Shown here: positions 11,104 through 24,238 of the stretch, piece after piece | Position numbering within the stretch: position 1 is the first letter of the stretch | How the letters are laid out: every line of letters begins with the position of its first letter | DNA from: Plasmodium malariae | Lineage: Eukaryota; Apicomplexa; Aconoidasida; Haemosporida; Plasmodiidae | NCBI RefSeq assembly: GCF_900090045.1 | Contig: NW_021638303.1 | Coordinates: 1-39,250 of the forward strand | Direction of reading: 5' to 3' | DNA length: 39,250 nt | Notes under the pieces: generated by a model | What the model saw: only the letters and a program-made list of their open reading frames with translations | Database searches by the model: none | Told to the model about the DNA's origin: nothing | Made by a program: the position numbers and the translations under genes

Positions 11104-14100
11104 TATTCAAAATTCTAATATTGTAATATATTCAGTGAGAAAATATTTAATAATAAAATAGTATTCTTCTAATTACAAAGAACATTATATATTTTTTTTA
11201 ATATTATTTCATAAACATTTAATTATAGTACATAAATATAATGCATTTTACAATAAATAAAAAGGAATATAACTCTAAAAATATATTGTGAAATTATTAT
11301 CTTAGTGTTAATTATAAACAAAATTACCTTTTGTAAACATAATATAATACGCGCTAATTAATAGTTATCCAAAATATATATATTAGTTATTTAAGATATA
11401 AGTATATTTAAATAATTGTTTTTTATACTTTAAAAAAAAAAAAAAAAAATATATAAATATATATAAATATTAAGTTTATATAGAATATACAATTTACAGA
11501 ATATAGATAATTTGTTTCCCTTTTATGAAGAGAATCATAAATAATCTTAACAATATTTTCCTTCTATTAATGATAATTTTATAAACATTATATTATGAAA
11601 AAATTACTTATTATTAATAAAACATTAATTAATGTAAAAATATAATAATAGTAAACTCTTTAACAAAAAAAAAAATATAATATGTGATAATTTTTGTATT
11701 ATATATTTCATCCATTTATTTACTATGTAAATCTATGATACTACTCATATTTTATAATATATTGAAAAACCAAAATTTCTAATATGCTACTTAATAAAAA
11801 AAATATACATTTTAAAGGAAAATAATGAATGCTTTTTTATTTTTGTAATGTATTTTTTGAAGTTCATAACTTTTTATTATAATTAATTTATTCAATTATT
11901 TCTAAATGAAGATTTTTGAATGCGCTTAAATTTTTTTTTTTGTAGTTCATTATGTATTTAGAAGAAATATTTGTATAATAAATAGGAAAAAAAAAAAAAG
12001 TAATATATTATTAATCTACTTATATAAAATTTTTCATTTATATAAAATAATAATGGGAGTTCTCTATTTCTCTTTTTTTATAATGCAGCATATATTGACC
12101 TGTATGTTGTAGTTTAATTGTTATTATATAAAAAACAAATAAGCTTTCTTTTTTTATCTTATTAGTTTAATAACTTCTTGTTTATACTTATAATTCTTTG
12201 AAATTAAATAATTAATTAAATTACACTTATATTAAATATTAATTATATTCACTATGAAAAAAACTATATTTACAAATTTATAATTAAAATAAATTAACAA
12301 TACAGTAAATTATGTTCACAAATAAAAATAGGAAGATGTATTTAAATAATTTTAAATAACTTAATAACATATACTTATAGAAAAATTATAAAAGATTAAT
12401 CTGTATATAATTTATATATATTACATCCACTAATTATTAAATAAGTGTATTAATGTTTTAACGAATTTACAATTATAATAAGAATTATGTGTAATTCTAA
12501 AAATAATTATTATTACCGCTATATAAAATATAGTGGTAATAAAACATAAGAAAATATTATAATAATATTGTTATTATATATATACAATAAAAATAAAAGC
12601 AAACATTTTCTTATGAACTATGATATTTTTATATTATGTTTAATTCAAAAAGATAAAAGTTAAAAGGAAAACTTCAAATAAATAATACGTAAGAATATAT
12701 AAATAATAACATTGCAAAAACAATTATAGTTCTCATGTAACTCTTTACAGCAGTATCGTAGTGCTAAATTTATCCCTCATAATTTCATTTCCTATACATT
12801 GTGAATTAGGTTTCAAATAGTATACATAATTTATTTTATGAAACCATAATAGTAAAACAACTAAATGAGTATAAAAACTAACGAGTTAAAATATTTTTTT
12901 TTCTCTATTATTAAATGTTTTTTTTAATACTAATAGTGTTATTTTATATGGTATTTATTCGTATTTTTGGAATCATAAAATATAAAATAATTATTAAAAA
13001 ATTTTTATCTAATTAATAGAAATAATTCATATCGATAATATTATTGACTAAATTGAAATTATTTTATTCATAAAGATTAATTAATCTTATAACCTAACAG
13101 TGAAACATTGGAAAAATAAATAAAAAACATCTTATATAAATGTAGTAAATGAATTAATGATAAATTACAAAAAAAAAAAAATAATAAAATAATATAAAAA
13201 ATGTGTAAATATATTAAAATAATAGTTTATAGTTAATGTTCTTAAAATACTAAAAAGTAAATGTATAACATATAAACTAAACAGAATTATAATTCTAACA
13301 TTAGATAATAAGTTCTATTAAAATATTTATATGTATCACTCACTAAAAAATTTTTATTTTCCTGTAGTTTTTGATACTTAATTATATGTATATTATATCA
13401 ACTAAAGGTTTATATTAAGTTTTTCTTGTAAACGTTATTTTTTTTAGTTTATATGTATTTATTCTATAAATATATAATTAAAAATTTTTTTTTTTTCTAA
13501 TATTGAATAATTGATATATTTTTATATAACTGCTAATGGAACTTCACTAAAATTTTACATATAATTATGTCAGAGAACAATAGTAATATAATATAATTTA
13601 CGTATACTTAATATGGTTATCCTGTATAATACTTATTATTTCATAATGCTTTTTTTTGACACAAATAAATGCATTAACTTTATTAATGATGATTTTTTTT
13701 TAATTAATTTTTTCATGTATATTTATAGTATATTCCTCAAACAAATAATATAAATTGTATTGATGAAACATATCGAGTACATCCTTAACATTCAACATAA
13801 ATTAATTATATCTTTAATAAAAGTCTTATATCGTATAGAGTTCAGAATATTAATTAACTTCATCGTATATATATAGATGCAATGTTCTTCAGATACAATA
13901 TTATTTTACCAAAAAAATAATATAAAATAAGACTATATAAATATTGTTAGAAATTTAAAATTTTGTTACACGGATGATAACATAATATTTAATCTTAATT
14001 TTCTATTTATCTTTTTTTATTAGAATTCCCTAATTTACGTATTATTATTATATGAGTTGCATTATGTTTACATTTTTTGAAGTTAGTAAAGATACAATTT

Positions 14101-14631
14101 GATTTGCTAATTTACATGTTCTAAATTTATACATTATATCCATGAATTCAAATTTATTTTTATATTAAATATATCTATAATATATTTCTTATATTTGAAG
14201 CTTTAACAAATCATTAAATGAACTTACTAAACCTAATTATGAGTAAAATTAAAATAAATAATAATTTTCTACTACTATATGGGTTCAGCTCATTGTGCAT
14301 TATAGCCTTACATTATTACTAAACATAAAAATGAAATATATTTTATTATATAAAAAAAATAATAATATTATAAGCTAAAATTATAGTAATTTAAAGAAAG
14401 AACTTTAATAAAAAAATTAAATTAATAATATTATTAAAAAATATAAAAAAAAAAATACAAATAAATATAAAATATTAAGAAAATGAATATATATTAATTA
14501 TACCACTTTTTTTCTTGTTTTTTTTAATTGTTCATATTTAACAGAAATATATATTTACCTAAACATTGTATCTTTTTAATATCTTTAATCTGGAACATTT
14601 GATAATCTGTATAACACTAATAGAGCGAAGT
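11104..14631. other. A+T-rich intergenic, no gene seen
   Basis: This 3.5 kb stretch lies between the 5' flank of the 10223-11103 gene and the 3' end of the PIR/STP1-like gene. It is dense in stops on both strands, with poly-A and poly-T runs (for example 11431-11449) but no family motif. At its right end, 14559-14631, one frame continues the tail of the upstream gene (see findings). Confidence 0.6.
11118..11134 (-). promoter_or_regulatory. conserved 5' flank motif, gene 10223-11103
   Basis: The + strand text is ATATTGTAATATATTCA. It ends exactly 14 nt before the ATG on the coding strand, the same spacing as at 4785, 25230 and 36236. This is the best match to the consensus ATATTNNAATATATTCA. 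Whether it is promoter, 5' UTR or passive homology cannot be decided here. Confidence 0.5.
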
Positions 14632-16519
14632 TCATTGTTCTATGTTTACTACACTAAATCTCCTTCTGTTGGTATTTCTATAAGTACGTTTTATGTATCT
14701 CTTTGAGGATCTTTGGGTATTTAAGTCAGCCAAATAAATTCTATATCTTTTTTTCCTGTTTTTAATTTTACCTACATATGATCCAAAGATAGTAAACTAA
14801 TGTACAAAAAAAAAAAAAAAATTAAAACACATATAATGTGATTATTTTTCACTAATAACATTTTAATACAATTATATTATAATTAGTATCATATAACTTA
14901 TTCGTATTACATAATGAAATTTTTTATTTACTTTGAAATAAAGGAACAAAACCATAATTATTCCCATTACTAAAGCAACTACAATGGAAACACGGACAAA
15001 AGTGTTCTGTAATACATACGTTTCTGCATCTTTTTCGGGGTAGGTTTCTGCATTTGGATTTTCGATATCATAAAACCTTAATTCTTTAGGCTTTAAAATT
15101 AATGCATGTTCAGTATATCCTAATTTTTGCGATTTATAATTCTCCATTTGACTTTGGTTTTTTTTTTTAATAACTATTTTTAATGCTTTGGGAGGCCACG
15201 TCTCCCCCTTCTTTAATCGATAACCCAAAGAATTTTCTAATTTTATAAAAATACCTTCTTTAACCAATTCTTCCATATATGTGCAAGGTCCTGATGTATC
15301 TTTCTCTAGGATCTCCGAAGTACAACGTAGTGTTCCATCTTTGCTTATGTTCCACCTAAGATCAACTCCTTCTTTTTTTTTAAGAGTAGACAGATTATTC
15401 GTTTCTTCTGAACTAATACCCGCTATTTTTCTAACTTCTTCATGTAGTGCCGCATGTTTTGAATGTATACTCGATACAGACGTTCGATCTTCTGAATAGG
15501 ATCGTTCGCCGTTCTCCTGTCCACTGTTTACAACATCAATCATATTTCTACGTGTCAAGGCAGATGCTCGGACAAAACCACATGATAATTCTTTGTCATT
15601 ATTCTTAACATGGCAATTAGTGAAATGAATTGTATCCAAAAAATCTTGTTCCAAATCGCTAGATTCTAATTTTTCTTCAGAGATTTTAGTTCCTTCAAAA
15701 CTTTTTAGTCCATTACAATTTCCGTCATACGAGGATCCTAATATAGATATGAGTTCACTTGGATTAAATTCATTATCACAATTTAAAAAGTAGTTTGGAC
15801 ACTTCGATATTTTTTCCACACAACAGTCCCTTTTTTTACTATTGTATAATTCAAGAATAGAATTAAGATATTTTTTATATTTATCAATTTCTACATTAAC
15901 ACAAGTTTCTTTAGCTTTAATATGTTCATAATTTGTAAAGTAATCAAACATATATTTTTCTTCTATTTTATTTTTCAATTCCTGTAAATTTGTTTGTGAA
16001 AATTTATAATCACAATTTAATATTTGATAATCTGTAGTAAGAAGGGATTGAACTCTAAGAAATTCGGTAATAACTGCTTCCACATCATTTGGTTTCGCAT
16101 CATCTTTAAAAAATTTTCTTATTTCTTCATATAACCAGTATTTATAATGTGAACAACGGTTTTCATAACTCCATGACTTATCCTTTTTATGTAAATCCTC
16201 TAAATTTCTTGCAACTTTTTTACAAAGATTAATACAATTATCCTTGTATTCACTTGTTACTGAATCAGGTATTTTACAAGCGTTGTTATATTTTACCTCC
16301 TTAATCTCAGAATTAAATTTATTATATAACGTATATGAAGGTAACTGTTTTAAAATGTCATTCTGTAAATTGAATATATACAATTAATTATATAATAATT
16401 AAACAATTATTATGAAGAATCTGTATACTCATGTTCTTTATGCAAAATGATATGTATATGAAGTGAAAAAATTATTATTTATATTAAAAATGAAATTATA
16501 CATAAACTTCTTCTTCCAT
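14632..16519 (-). CDS. PIR-like protein with STP1-like cytoplasmic tail
   Basis: Three-exon model: 16502-16519 (MEEEVY, donor GTATAA), 14932-16362 (acceptor TTTACAG, donor AAA|GTAAAT), 14796-14632 (acceptor TACATTAG); 537 aa, all phase 0. There is no signal peptide. Residues 1 to about 220 look like a PIR domain: NDILKQLPSYTLYNKFN, then CINLCKKVARNLEDL, then CSHYKYWLYEEIRKFF, with many paired cysteines. A charged linker of about 200 residues follows that I do not recognise, then one membrane span at 461-483 (VSIVVALVMGIIMVLFLYF). The tail (FTIFGSYVGKIKNRKKRYR, then LADLNTQRSSKRYIKRTYR, ending FSVVNIEQ) is strongly basic and resembles STP1 tails as I remember them. STP1 tails usually run on after VVNIE; here TGA follows at once. 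PIR proteins are thought to sit in the parasitophorous or red-cell membrane; the precise role is unknown. Confidence is high for a gene and moderate for the tail assignment. Confidence 0.85.
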
Positions 16520-16573
16520 TTTTATTATTTCCTTTGAGCTTTATTATGTATTTACTAGATTACACAATTAAAA

Positions 16574-16575
<2 letters not shown>

Positions 16576-16654
<79 letters not shown>
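16576..16654. repeat. (AT)n microsatellite, about 39 units
   Basis: This is an uninterrupted alternating AT run of about 79 bases, starting 57 bases upstream of the ATG at 16519. It lies in the presumed 5' UTR or promoter of the PIR/STP1-like gene. Such runs are common in Plasmodium intergenic DNA and change length readily. Confidence 0.95.
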
Positions 16655-16657
<3 letters not shown>

Positions 16658-17973
16658 TATGATTGTTAAATAATGAAATATATTTGAAAATTATTCATTA
16701 AGTACACTTTTTTTTATTAGTATTTACAACTATTTATATATTTCTTGATTAAAAATAACAACCATTTTGTTATATGGAATAAATTATAAGTATATTGCAT
16801 TTATTACATAAATATTTTTAATTATAACATGAATCAATTTAACACTCATACTTAATAATAGTAAATAGTAAAAAGAAAGAAATTTAGTATGGTAAAAGTA
16901 TATTATATATATATATCCATAATGATTACATATTATCATATTTTCTTTAATAGAAAATAGCATTTTTATTATTTATTGTTAGAAATTGTAATTCCTAATG
17001 ATATATTCGTTTTAAAAAATTTTTTACTTTAAATATTTATATGAGTTAATAAGGCCACTTCATAAAATTACAATATATTCTTTATTTTATAGTAATTGTT
17101 CCTTTAATGTCATAAATATATTTTCATTAATACTATATGTTTTATCCTGTTGTGCTAAATAAATAGCAAATATCTGCATTATTATTATAAACCTGGTATA
17201 TTTTCAAAAAATAAAAATAAATAAATGAAAGAAAATTACAAAAATACGAAAATAACATAATAAAAAAAATATTTTTCAAATACAATAAAAATTATTGCAT
17301 ATATTTATTTTAATCATAAATCCATTAATTTTTAAGTAACCTGTATAATATTAATAAAACCTCTGTTCCTATGTTTGTGCCACTTTTTGTTATATCTGAA
17401 ATGATTACTTTATGTAGCATATTACAGCTCACATAGAGAAAAGATTTTTATTCATCAATGTATTTATATATATATAAAACAATCTCCAATTAATTTTTAA
17501 ACAAACATTTAACAAAAACTTTAAAATATTCATTTCCTTAAAAATAAGATAAAAATATTTTTATTTTTCTAATGTGATAAATATGTTACTTCTAATTTAA
17601 CTGGAATGCAATTAATTAATATATACATATATATATATACTAATTTTGGAAAATATAATTACAATATATATTTAATTATTCATAGGAACTAAAATAATGT
17701 TGAAAGTTAATATTTTTTTTGTTTCAAAATTTATAGATATACTTTAATATTTCTATTATGTGTTTTCTTTTCTAATTGTAAATGAAATAAAGCATAAAGT
17801 ATTATATCAGTAATTTAAGAAAATATTAACGAATATTTTTTTATGTTTCTTGATATATGTAATTGCTACAGTAAGTTTTTTTAAATATTGTACTATAAAA
17901 TATTGTACTTTATTCATAACACTATTATCATGCTACAAATAAAATATTACGGATTAGAAATTTATTAAAACTC

Positions 17974-17978
<5 letters not shown>

Positions 17979-18013
<35 letters not shown>
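17979..18013. repeat. (AT)n microsatellite, about 17 units
   Basis: This is an alternating TA run of about 35 bases in the large intergenic region, with no gene nearby. Shorter runs of the same kind occur at about 25290-25311 and 33801-33822. Confidence 0.9.
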
Positions 18014-18015
<2 letters not shown>

Positions 18016-21000
18016 CGGGCATTTTACACTTTATTCTTTATTATTTATAACAGAAAAAAATATATTGTTTTAATATTATATTTTTCTTCTTATTGTACTT
18101 ATGAATATGAATTTTTATTTTACTATATAAATATAAAGTTTTATTTTTTTCATATTTTTATAATTTGTTTCAAAAAAATTTTAGATACTTATAAATTTAC
18201 ATTTTCTTAATAAAACTGCAATTAAAGAAATATACGAATATTTAATAATTAATTTTTTCATGAAAAAAAAAAAATTATATTATATATTATTCTTAAAGGA
18301 TTTTACACCTCAATTTTTAATTGTGTTATTTATTTTTTATATTAAACGTTTTATTCAAGTATAGACCTTAATAATTATGTTAATTTAGTGGCCCAGTTTT
18401 GTCACTTATGAAATCTTAAAGATCTAATGATATTACAATGAACAAAATATAACTTTAATAATTTTTTTTAATCATTTTGAGAGTTATATATTTTTCTTAA
18501 ATTATTTTTTAATTTTTATTTCTTATTTTGTAAGATTATTTATTTTATCTTACAGGAATATTCATGCTTTGTATTTCATAAATTATGCCTTTTAGTAATT
18601 TACAATCATATTTATTATATAGTAATTTATATATATATTTTTATTTTTATAATACTCATTTATTTTTGTTAATTACATTAAATATGTTATATTATATAAT
18701 AAGTGTTGTTCACCAAATTAATTAAAAAATATTTAAATTAAAAATTTTTCTTATTAATTGGAAGTAAAATCTTCATAAAAATTATAAGAATATTTTGTTT
18801 TTTTGAATAATTATAGAAATATTGATGATTTATTTTTAAAATTATGTATATAATTCGTAATAATAACATGTATTTTGTACATTGAAGAATAATTCATTAT
18901 ATCAATAAGATAATAATACGTCTCAAAAAATTCTCAAATTTAATATATTTTCGAAACTTGAGATACCCTTAAAAATATATACTTTTATTTTTTATCGTTT
19001 TTTTTGAAAAATAACATATTAAATGAAAAAACAATATATTTGAAATATTTATACATTATGTTTATATTTAGCTTATATATATATACTGAGATATAATTGA
19101 CATGGAAATTGCTATAATATACTTTTACAAAACAATTAAAATAATAGCTTTTTTTATAGATAATAAACTAAAGTATTATTTGTATGAAATTACATGGAAT
19201 GTTATTCAAATATAACTTGAAAAAATACAAAAGATATATATATTCTTTTTATAAGTAATGTAATATTTTAAACGACAAAGAAATTATATGTTAACAAAAT
19301 TTTAATGTATACTGAATTTTTATGGATTATTAAAAGTATATAAAATTCTTATCATATAAATCTACTTTTCTTAATTTAGAGTAGATGTAATAGCAATTAA
19401 TATCTTGTCCTAATACTTTTATATATTACGTGTACTCTGTTTCATAACCTCCCTAATAGCTAATATGTTACATATCATAGGTATAAAGGCATAAATGCAT
19501 ATACAGTAGAAGCGGTTTAATGAATTATCCTTTTTATTAGAAAAGTAAATAAATAGTATATAATAAAAAGAATTTATTACTCTAATGTGAAAACGGGCTT
19601 CATTTAAAAATTATATTACTAAAAAGCGTGTAATATATTAAAGGAGCTCATTTACCACATCATTCAGTAACTTTCCCACTTTTATATATATTATTGGTTT
19701 TTATAAAATTCTTTTGTACATATATTTGATATGTTGAGAACAATCAAATACAATATTTACTGTTAATTTTTTTTCCTTGATAATTAAGTAAAAGTGTACA
19801 TAAAATTATTATCACATTCTGTTAGTCAGTTGAATAGATAAAGGAAAAACTAACATTACAATTTAAGGATATAAAAGCTTTTAGTATATATATTATATTG
19901 ATATATTATTCTATTCACACATAAGAATATATTTTTTCTATCTTATTTTGCTAGATGTTTAACAATTTTGAGTTCCTCAATATATGTTTAATATATAAAT
20001 TTACATAATTTAAGAATAATAATAAAACTTCCACATTATAATTAATAACTGTCTGAGTATAATATAATTTGAATAGATATATTATATATATATGTAAAAC
20101 ATAAAATTTATCAGCAGTGTATAAGATTTATTAACTTTTCATTTTCTATAATATACGTAATATAACATATTTTTATTTTCAATACTTTACAAGAAATATT
20201 TAGCCGATCGTAAACATCCATAAATATTTCATTAAATATTTATCCAAATAATAGTTATATTTTAAATATATTTACATATTATTATAAACGACTTAGCAAA
20301 TAATATACTATAAAATAAACGAAATTAAAAGTAACAAAAGGAAATTATTTCAAGATATTTATTAATTAGCAAATTTATTGAATATATATTATTAGGAACT
20401 AAAAAAACTTAGTATATAAAAATTAATAAAAAATTAAAACATATTAAAAATAATTGAATTCACAATAACACTTAAATAATTCTCGTAATTCTTTTTAGTA
20501 AATATTTTTGTTTGGTAGTTATTATAATAAGTTCCCAAACTGCATTATAATAATATCATAAAGTTATATAATTCAAATACTTATTAAAAAATATATTTTT
20601 TAATATTACATAGAAAAATAAAATTAGTGATATATATTGTTAATAATATAAGTCCTTTTTTATTGTCAATTGGATAATTGTGTCAAAGTACATTAATTAA
20701 ATTATTCATTATATATAATGTAATTATTAGTGAAATACGAAATTAATAGCATATACCACATTTAAATGTGATATATAAACTTTCCTTTAGTTAATCCCAA
20801 ATAAACAATATTTAGAAAAAACATGCAAGAAATAATTATTAATATTTTCTTAATTATTTTCCATTATTTTAAGCATTTAATAATATGTAAAAAAATATAA
20901 TATATAGATTATTCATATACATAGTTTAAGTAAAATAAATATTCAAATAATATGTGAAATATTGTGGTACCGCAACAATTAAGTACAAATATTATATAAA

Positions 21001-21260
21001 AATTAGTTCAATAACATCACATATTTGTAATGATTTAGAACACCCAAGTTAGTATTCAACTATAATTAACACATAAATGAAAAGTGTATTAATTCATTGT
21101 ATATTTATAATTTCATATATATATTATGAAAAAAAAGATGAATGTATATATAAATTACTTTTACAATATTTATGTTTTATGACACATTTTACATAAAATG
21201 TATCTTGCAAAATAGATATTATTTTTTCCTAAATTAAAAAAAATACATGTATAATTACCA

Positions 21261-21290
21261 ATGAAACGAAGTATATGCACTTTGTTTCGT
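21261..21290. repeat. inverted repeat in 3' flank of 21788-22679
   Basis: The arms are ATGAAACGAAG (21261-21271) and CTTTGTTTCGT (21280-21290) with an 8-base loop. Two of the 11 pairs are not Watson-Crick but would be G-U pairs in RNA read from the + strand. It lies about 497 bases downstream of the stop of the - strand pseudogene. A similar repeat lies at the same distance from the stop of the 24239-25215 gene. A 3' processing or RNA-structure role is possible but unproven. Confidence 0.5.
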
Positions 21291-21787
21291 TCAATACAAT
21301 AAAGGACAAATATTTTTTTAATTAAAAACTAATACTATTACTTAATAAAATAAACATGTTATAATTTTAGGTTACAATATGTTATGATATATAATATATA
21401 TCTTTTTATTACAAATATAAGTTATAATGTTTTTATATAATAATGTGAACTATGTTATTGTATAATCATTTTAAAGCACAAATATGTATATTTCATATAT
21501 ATATATATATAAATATACAAATATATATTTATTTTATGACATTTAGTTAGTTAATTATATAACTTGAAATACAAATTTAGAAACATTAAAATGTTCAGTA
21601 CACCAAAAAAAAAAAAAAGAATATAATATTTTATTGTTCTCTGGAATATAATAATTATACACATGTATATTTGTAATATTTTACACATGATATATATTCT
21701 TATTATGTTTTTCATTAAAAATATTATAGTTAATAATTTATATTAAAGAATTCTTTACAGAAGGATATATATTTTTTATTTTTCATC

Positions 21788-22679
21788 TTACTCATTCATT
21801 AATCCAAATTTTGTATATTTTTCATTATTTATTAAAATCTTACAAATCGTTTTTATAACTATAATCGATAAAATAATTATAATTGTGCTTAATGTTATTT
21901 CCTAAAAGACAGTATTTATGTGATTCTGATAAATTATTTATAACATTTTTAAAGGGTTCAAATAATGCAAACTCCGTAATAGATTTCAATACTGTATCTA
22001 AAGATTTCATTCCTGATAATACTGGTATTCCTTCTCCAAACAAGGAAATAATAATAAATATAGCAACAACATAACCATAATTTCTAAATTTTTAATTTTT
22101 TAAAGATATATCATAAATTCTTCTTTTTTTTCTAGATATTCATCATAATCTTTTTTTTTGATCATTTTTTTTTTAAAATGGTAACATTTTCTATCAAACA
22201 TTCCATTATTATTATCTACAACGTCTATGTAGTATTGACACTTATTTAAAAAGCTTTTATCACTTTCTTTGTTTTCTCCTTTGATCCATTTTATATTATT
22301 TTATATATCTTTTTGTTCATTAACACCACTATCTAAATACTTTTCCTTAAACCAAACATTATTTAAATCCTTATTCTTTTTATATTTTGTAAGTGATCGA
22401 TAGTTCCTTGTACCTAATTTTCTAACTGTGTTACAGTTATTATCTAATGATTTACTAATAGTACTCTAAAAATACAATGTAAATAATTTTTATTTAGTAG
22501 AATACGTTATCTAGTGATAAAAAAAACATTAATATAAATAAAACATAAAAAAATAAGAACAACAAAATAATGCTTAACTAAGGATATACCGCATCTTTCT
22601 TAAATTGACATATCAAAGTAAAAAAGACATATACAACAATTTATATATTAATTAGTATGTTTATTTTTTGTTCTATCAT
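21788..22679 (-). pseudogene. fam-l/fam-m-like exported protein, second subtype, decayed
   Basis: Exon 1 22590-22679 (MIEQKINILINI, stop, then VYVFFTLICQFKKDA; donor GTATAT) carries an in-frame TAA. Exon 2 starts at 22465 after TTTTTAG: STISKSLDNNCNTVRK, a PEXEL-like RSLTK, then TAA at 22301-22303. The same frame continues with CQYYIDVVDNNNGMFDRKC and MIKKKDYDEYLEKK. That differs from the IFETKKYS subtype at 24239 and matches the other large fam-l/fam-m subtype as I remember it. A shift in the A run near 22130 leads to RRIYDISLKN, stop, then KFRNYGYVVAIFIIISLFG (first membrane span). Another shift near 21900 leads to a second span remnant and the C-terminal ILINNEKYTKF, ending at 21788. At least two shifts and three stops make it non-functional. 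Confidence 0.83.
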
Positions 22680-24238
22680 ATAAATTTTTAATATATTAAT
22701 ATATTTAATGATTAAAAAATTAATATTAATATATTTCTAATGGTAAAGTATCCTATATATATTTAAAATATTTTGTTTTATTACTACTTCTTAAATACAT
22801 AGTTAAATATATATAATTATAATATATTTTACCACTTATATATAGAAAAATAACTTCATATATATTTTACATAATTACTAATTTAATTTTATTTTCAAAA
22901 AGCTGATTTTTATTAAAATAAAATAATTTAAATTTATTCATAAATATTGAAAATATATAATTTAATTATTTAATGTAGTGCACTATATAAATAATTTTTT
23001 TAGTAAATCTTTTTCTAATAAAATATAAAAAAATACATATAATTCAATAATACTTCGAAATATTAATATTATATATAATATAAGATGTAGAGAATACAGT
23101 TAGTAAATTGTTCCATATGTCAATAAAATATAAACAAACCAAACGTATCTTATCCTATTAATAATTATAAACATATAAACATTATATTTTAGAACTCTTT
23201 ATTATTTTTAAAAAATTTTAATTATTATAATAATATAATTATAGTAATAATATATTAAAAAAAAACATTTTGTGTTGTTCTAATCAAAACAGATTCATTA
23301 TTTAACCCTTAAGCAAAATCAAAATTTTAAAGTTAATAATAAAACAAAAATGAAAAAATTATAAATAATGTACTACTATGAAATTTATGGAAGAATATAT
23401 ATTTTAATGGTAAATGACTTATTTTACATCTTTTTTTTTTGTATGATAATTCTTGAATATATATTTTTTAATAATATTTAATTAAAATTATTATTTCCAA
23501 GCAATAATCTCTATATGCATCTTCTTAATTTTCTTTATATTTATTTTTATTAATTATATATGTTCATAGGAAACATATAAAAAAAAAAAAAAAAAAAAAC
23601 ATATCTCCCATTAGGATGGATCTTACAGTAATCATTTGCTATAAAACCTTTTTCATAAAACGAATTCTATTACATAAATATTAATTTTTTATCAAATAAA
23701 ACGTGCATATCAATGAAACAAAAATTATTCTCTTTGTTTCATGAAATTCAAAAGATGATAAATTTATTATTATTATTTTAAAAATAATAGAAAATTTTAT
23801 TATTAACATCAACAAATAATGATTTTTATATAGATAAAGCAATAAATAGAAGGAAGAAATGTTTATGTGAAATACATTTTATAATACTTCTATAGAATTA
23901 TATGAATTATTCTATTATATTTTAACATCAATACATAAATATATACTTTTCATAAAATTGATTTATATTCACAATTATGTGGATGAAACCATCCTATTTA
24001 ATTAATCATAAACAATAAATTATAATAAATATTTATAAATATTATAAATATTTAGATTCTAAAGATAACTAAGAACATATATTTTTTATTGTCTTATATC
24101 AAAAAGAATCAATAAGAGCATTTATAAATTTTATTAAATTCTTTGCATGCTTATTAAGAATAGTTATATGGACACTATAGATATTATTTCATAACAAAAA
24201 TTTCTATATACAAAAGAATATATTCCTTTTTGCATATT
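22680..24238. other. A+T-rich intergenic, no gene seen
   Basis: This stretch holds the 5' flank of the 21788-22679 pseudogene and the 3' flank of the 24239-25215 gene. A 23579-23599 poly-A run and one inverted repeat (23713-23742) are the only structures noted. A shortened form of the conserved 5' motif (ATATTAATATATTTA at 22693-22707) sits 14 bases from the pseudogene start. Confidence 0.55.
23713..23742. repeat. inverted repeat in 3' flank of 24239-25215
   Basis: The arms ATGAAACAAA (23713-23722) and TTTGTTTCAT (23733-23742) are a perfect 10-base inverted repeat with a 10-base loop. It lies about 497 bases beyond the stop codon. It resembles the repeat at 21261-21290 in sequence, arm length and distance, so it is probably inherited from a common gene-plus-3'-flank ancestor. 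Confidence 0.55.

Larger units (their letters stand above)
16520..21787. other. long A+T-rich intergenic, no gene seen
   Basis: This is the largest gene-free stretch, over 5.2 kb, between the start of the PIR/STP1-like gene and the 3' end of the next pseudogene. It contains two long (AT)n runs, described separately. No open frame over 60 codons and no exported-family motif was found. The part around 19380-19680 is slightly richer in G+C than its surroundings but has no recognisable coding or RNA structure. An inverted repeat at 21261-21290 is listed separately. Confidence 0.6.

Noticed and set aside
15281..15499. Open frame of 72 codons on the + strand
   Set aside because: It lies fully antisense to the large exon of the PIR/STP1-like gene and has no family motif or splice support.
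16576..16654. Regular repeat, considered as a CRISPR or telomere-type array
   Set aside because: It is a plain dinucleotide microsatellite; there are no spacers and no telomere heptamers anywhere in the window.
19380..19680. Patch of slightly higher G+C, considered as a noncoding RNA gene
   Set aside because: No tRNA cloverleaf, box motifs or clear stem structure could be seen; the difference in composition is small.
21883..22074. Open frame of 63 codons on the + strand
   Set aside because: It is antisense to the decayed fam-l/fam-m-like gene.
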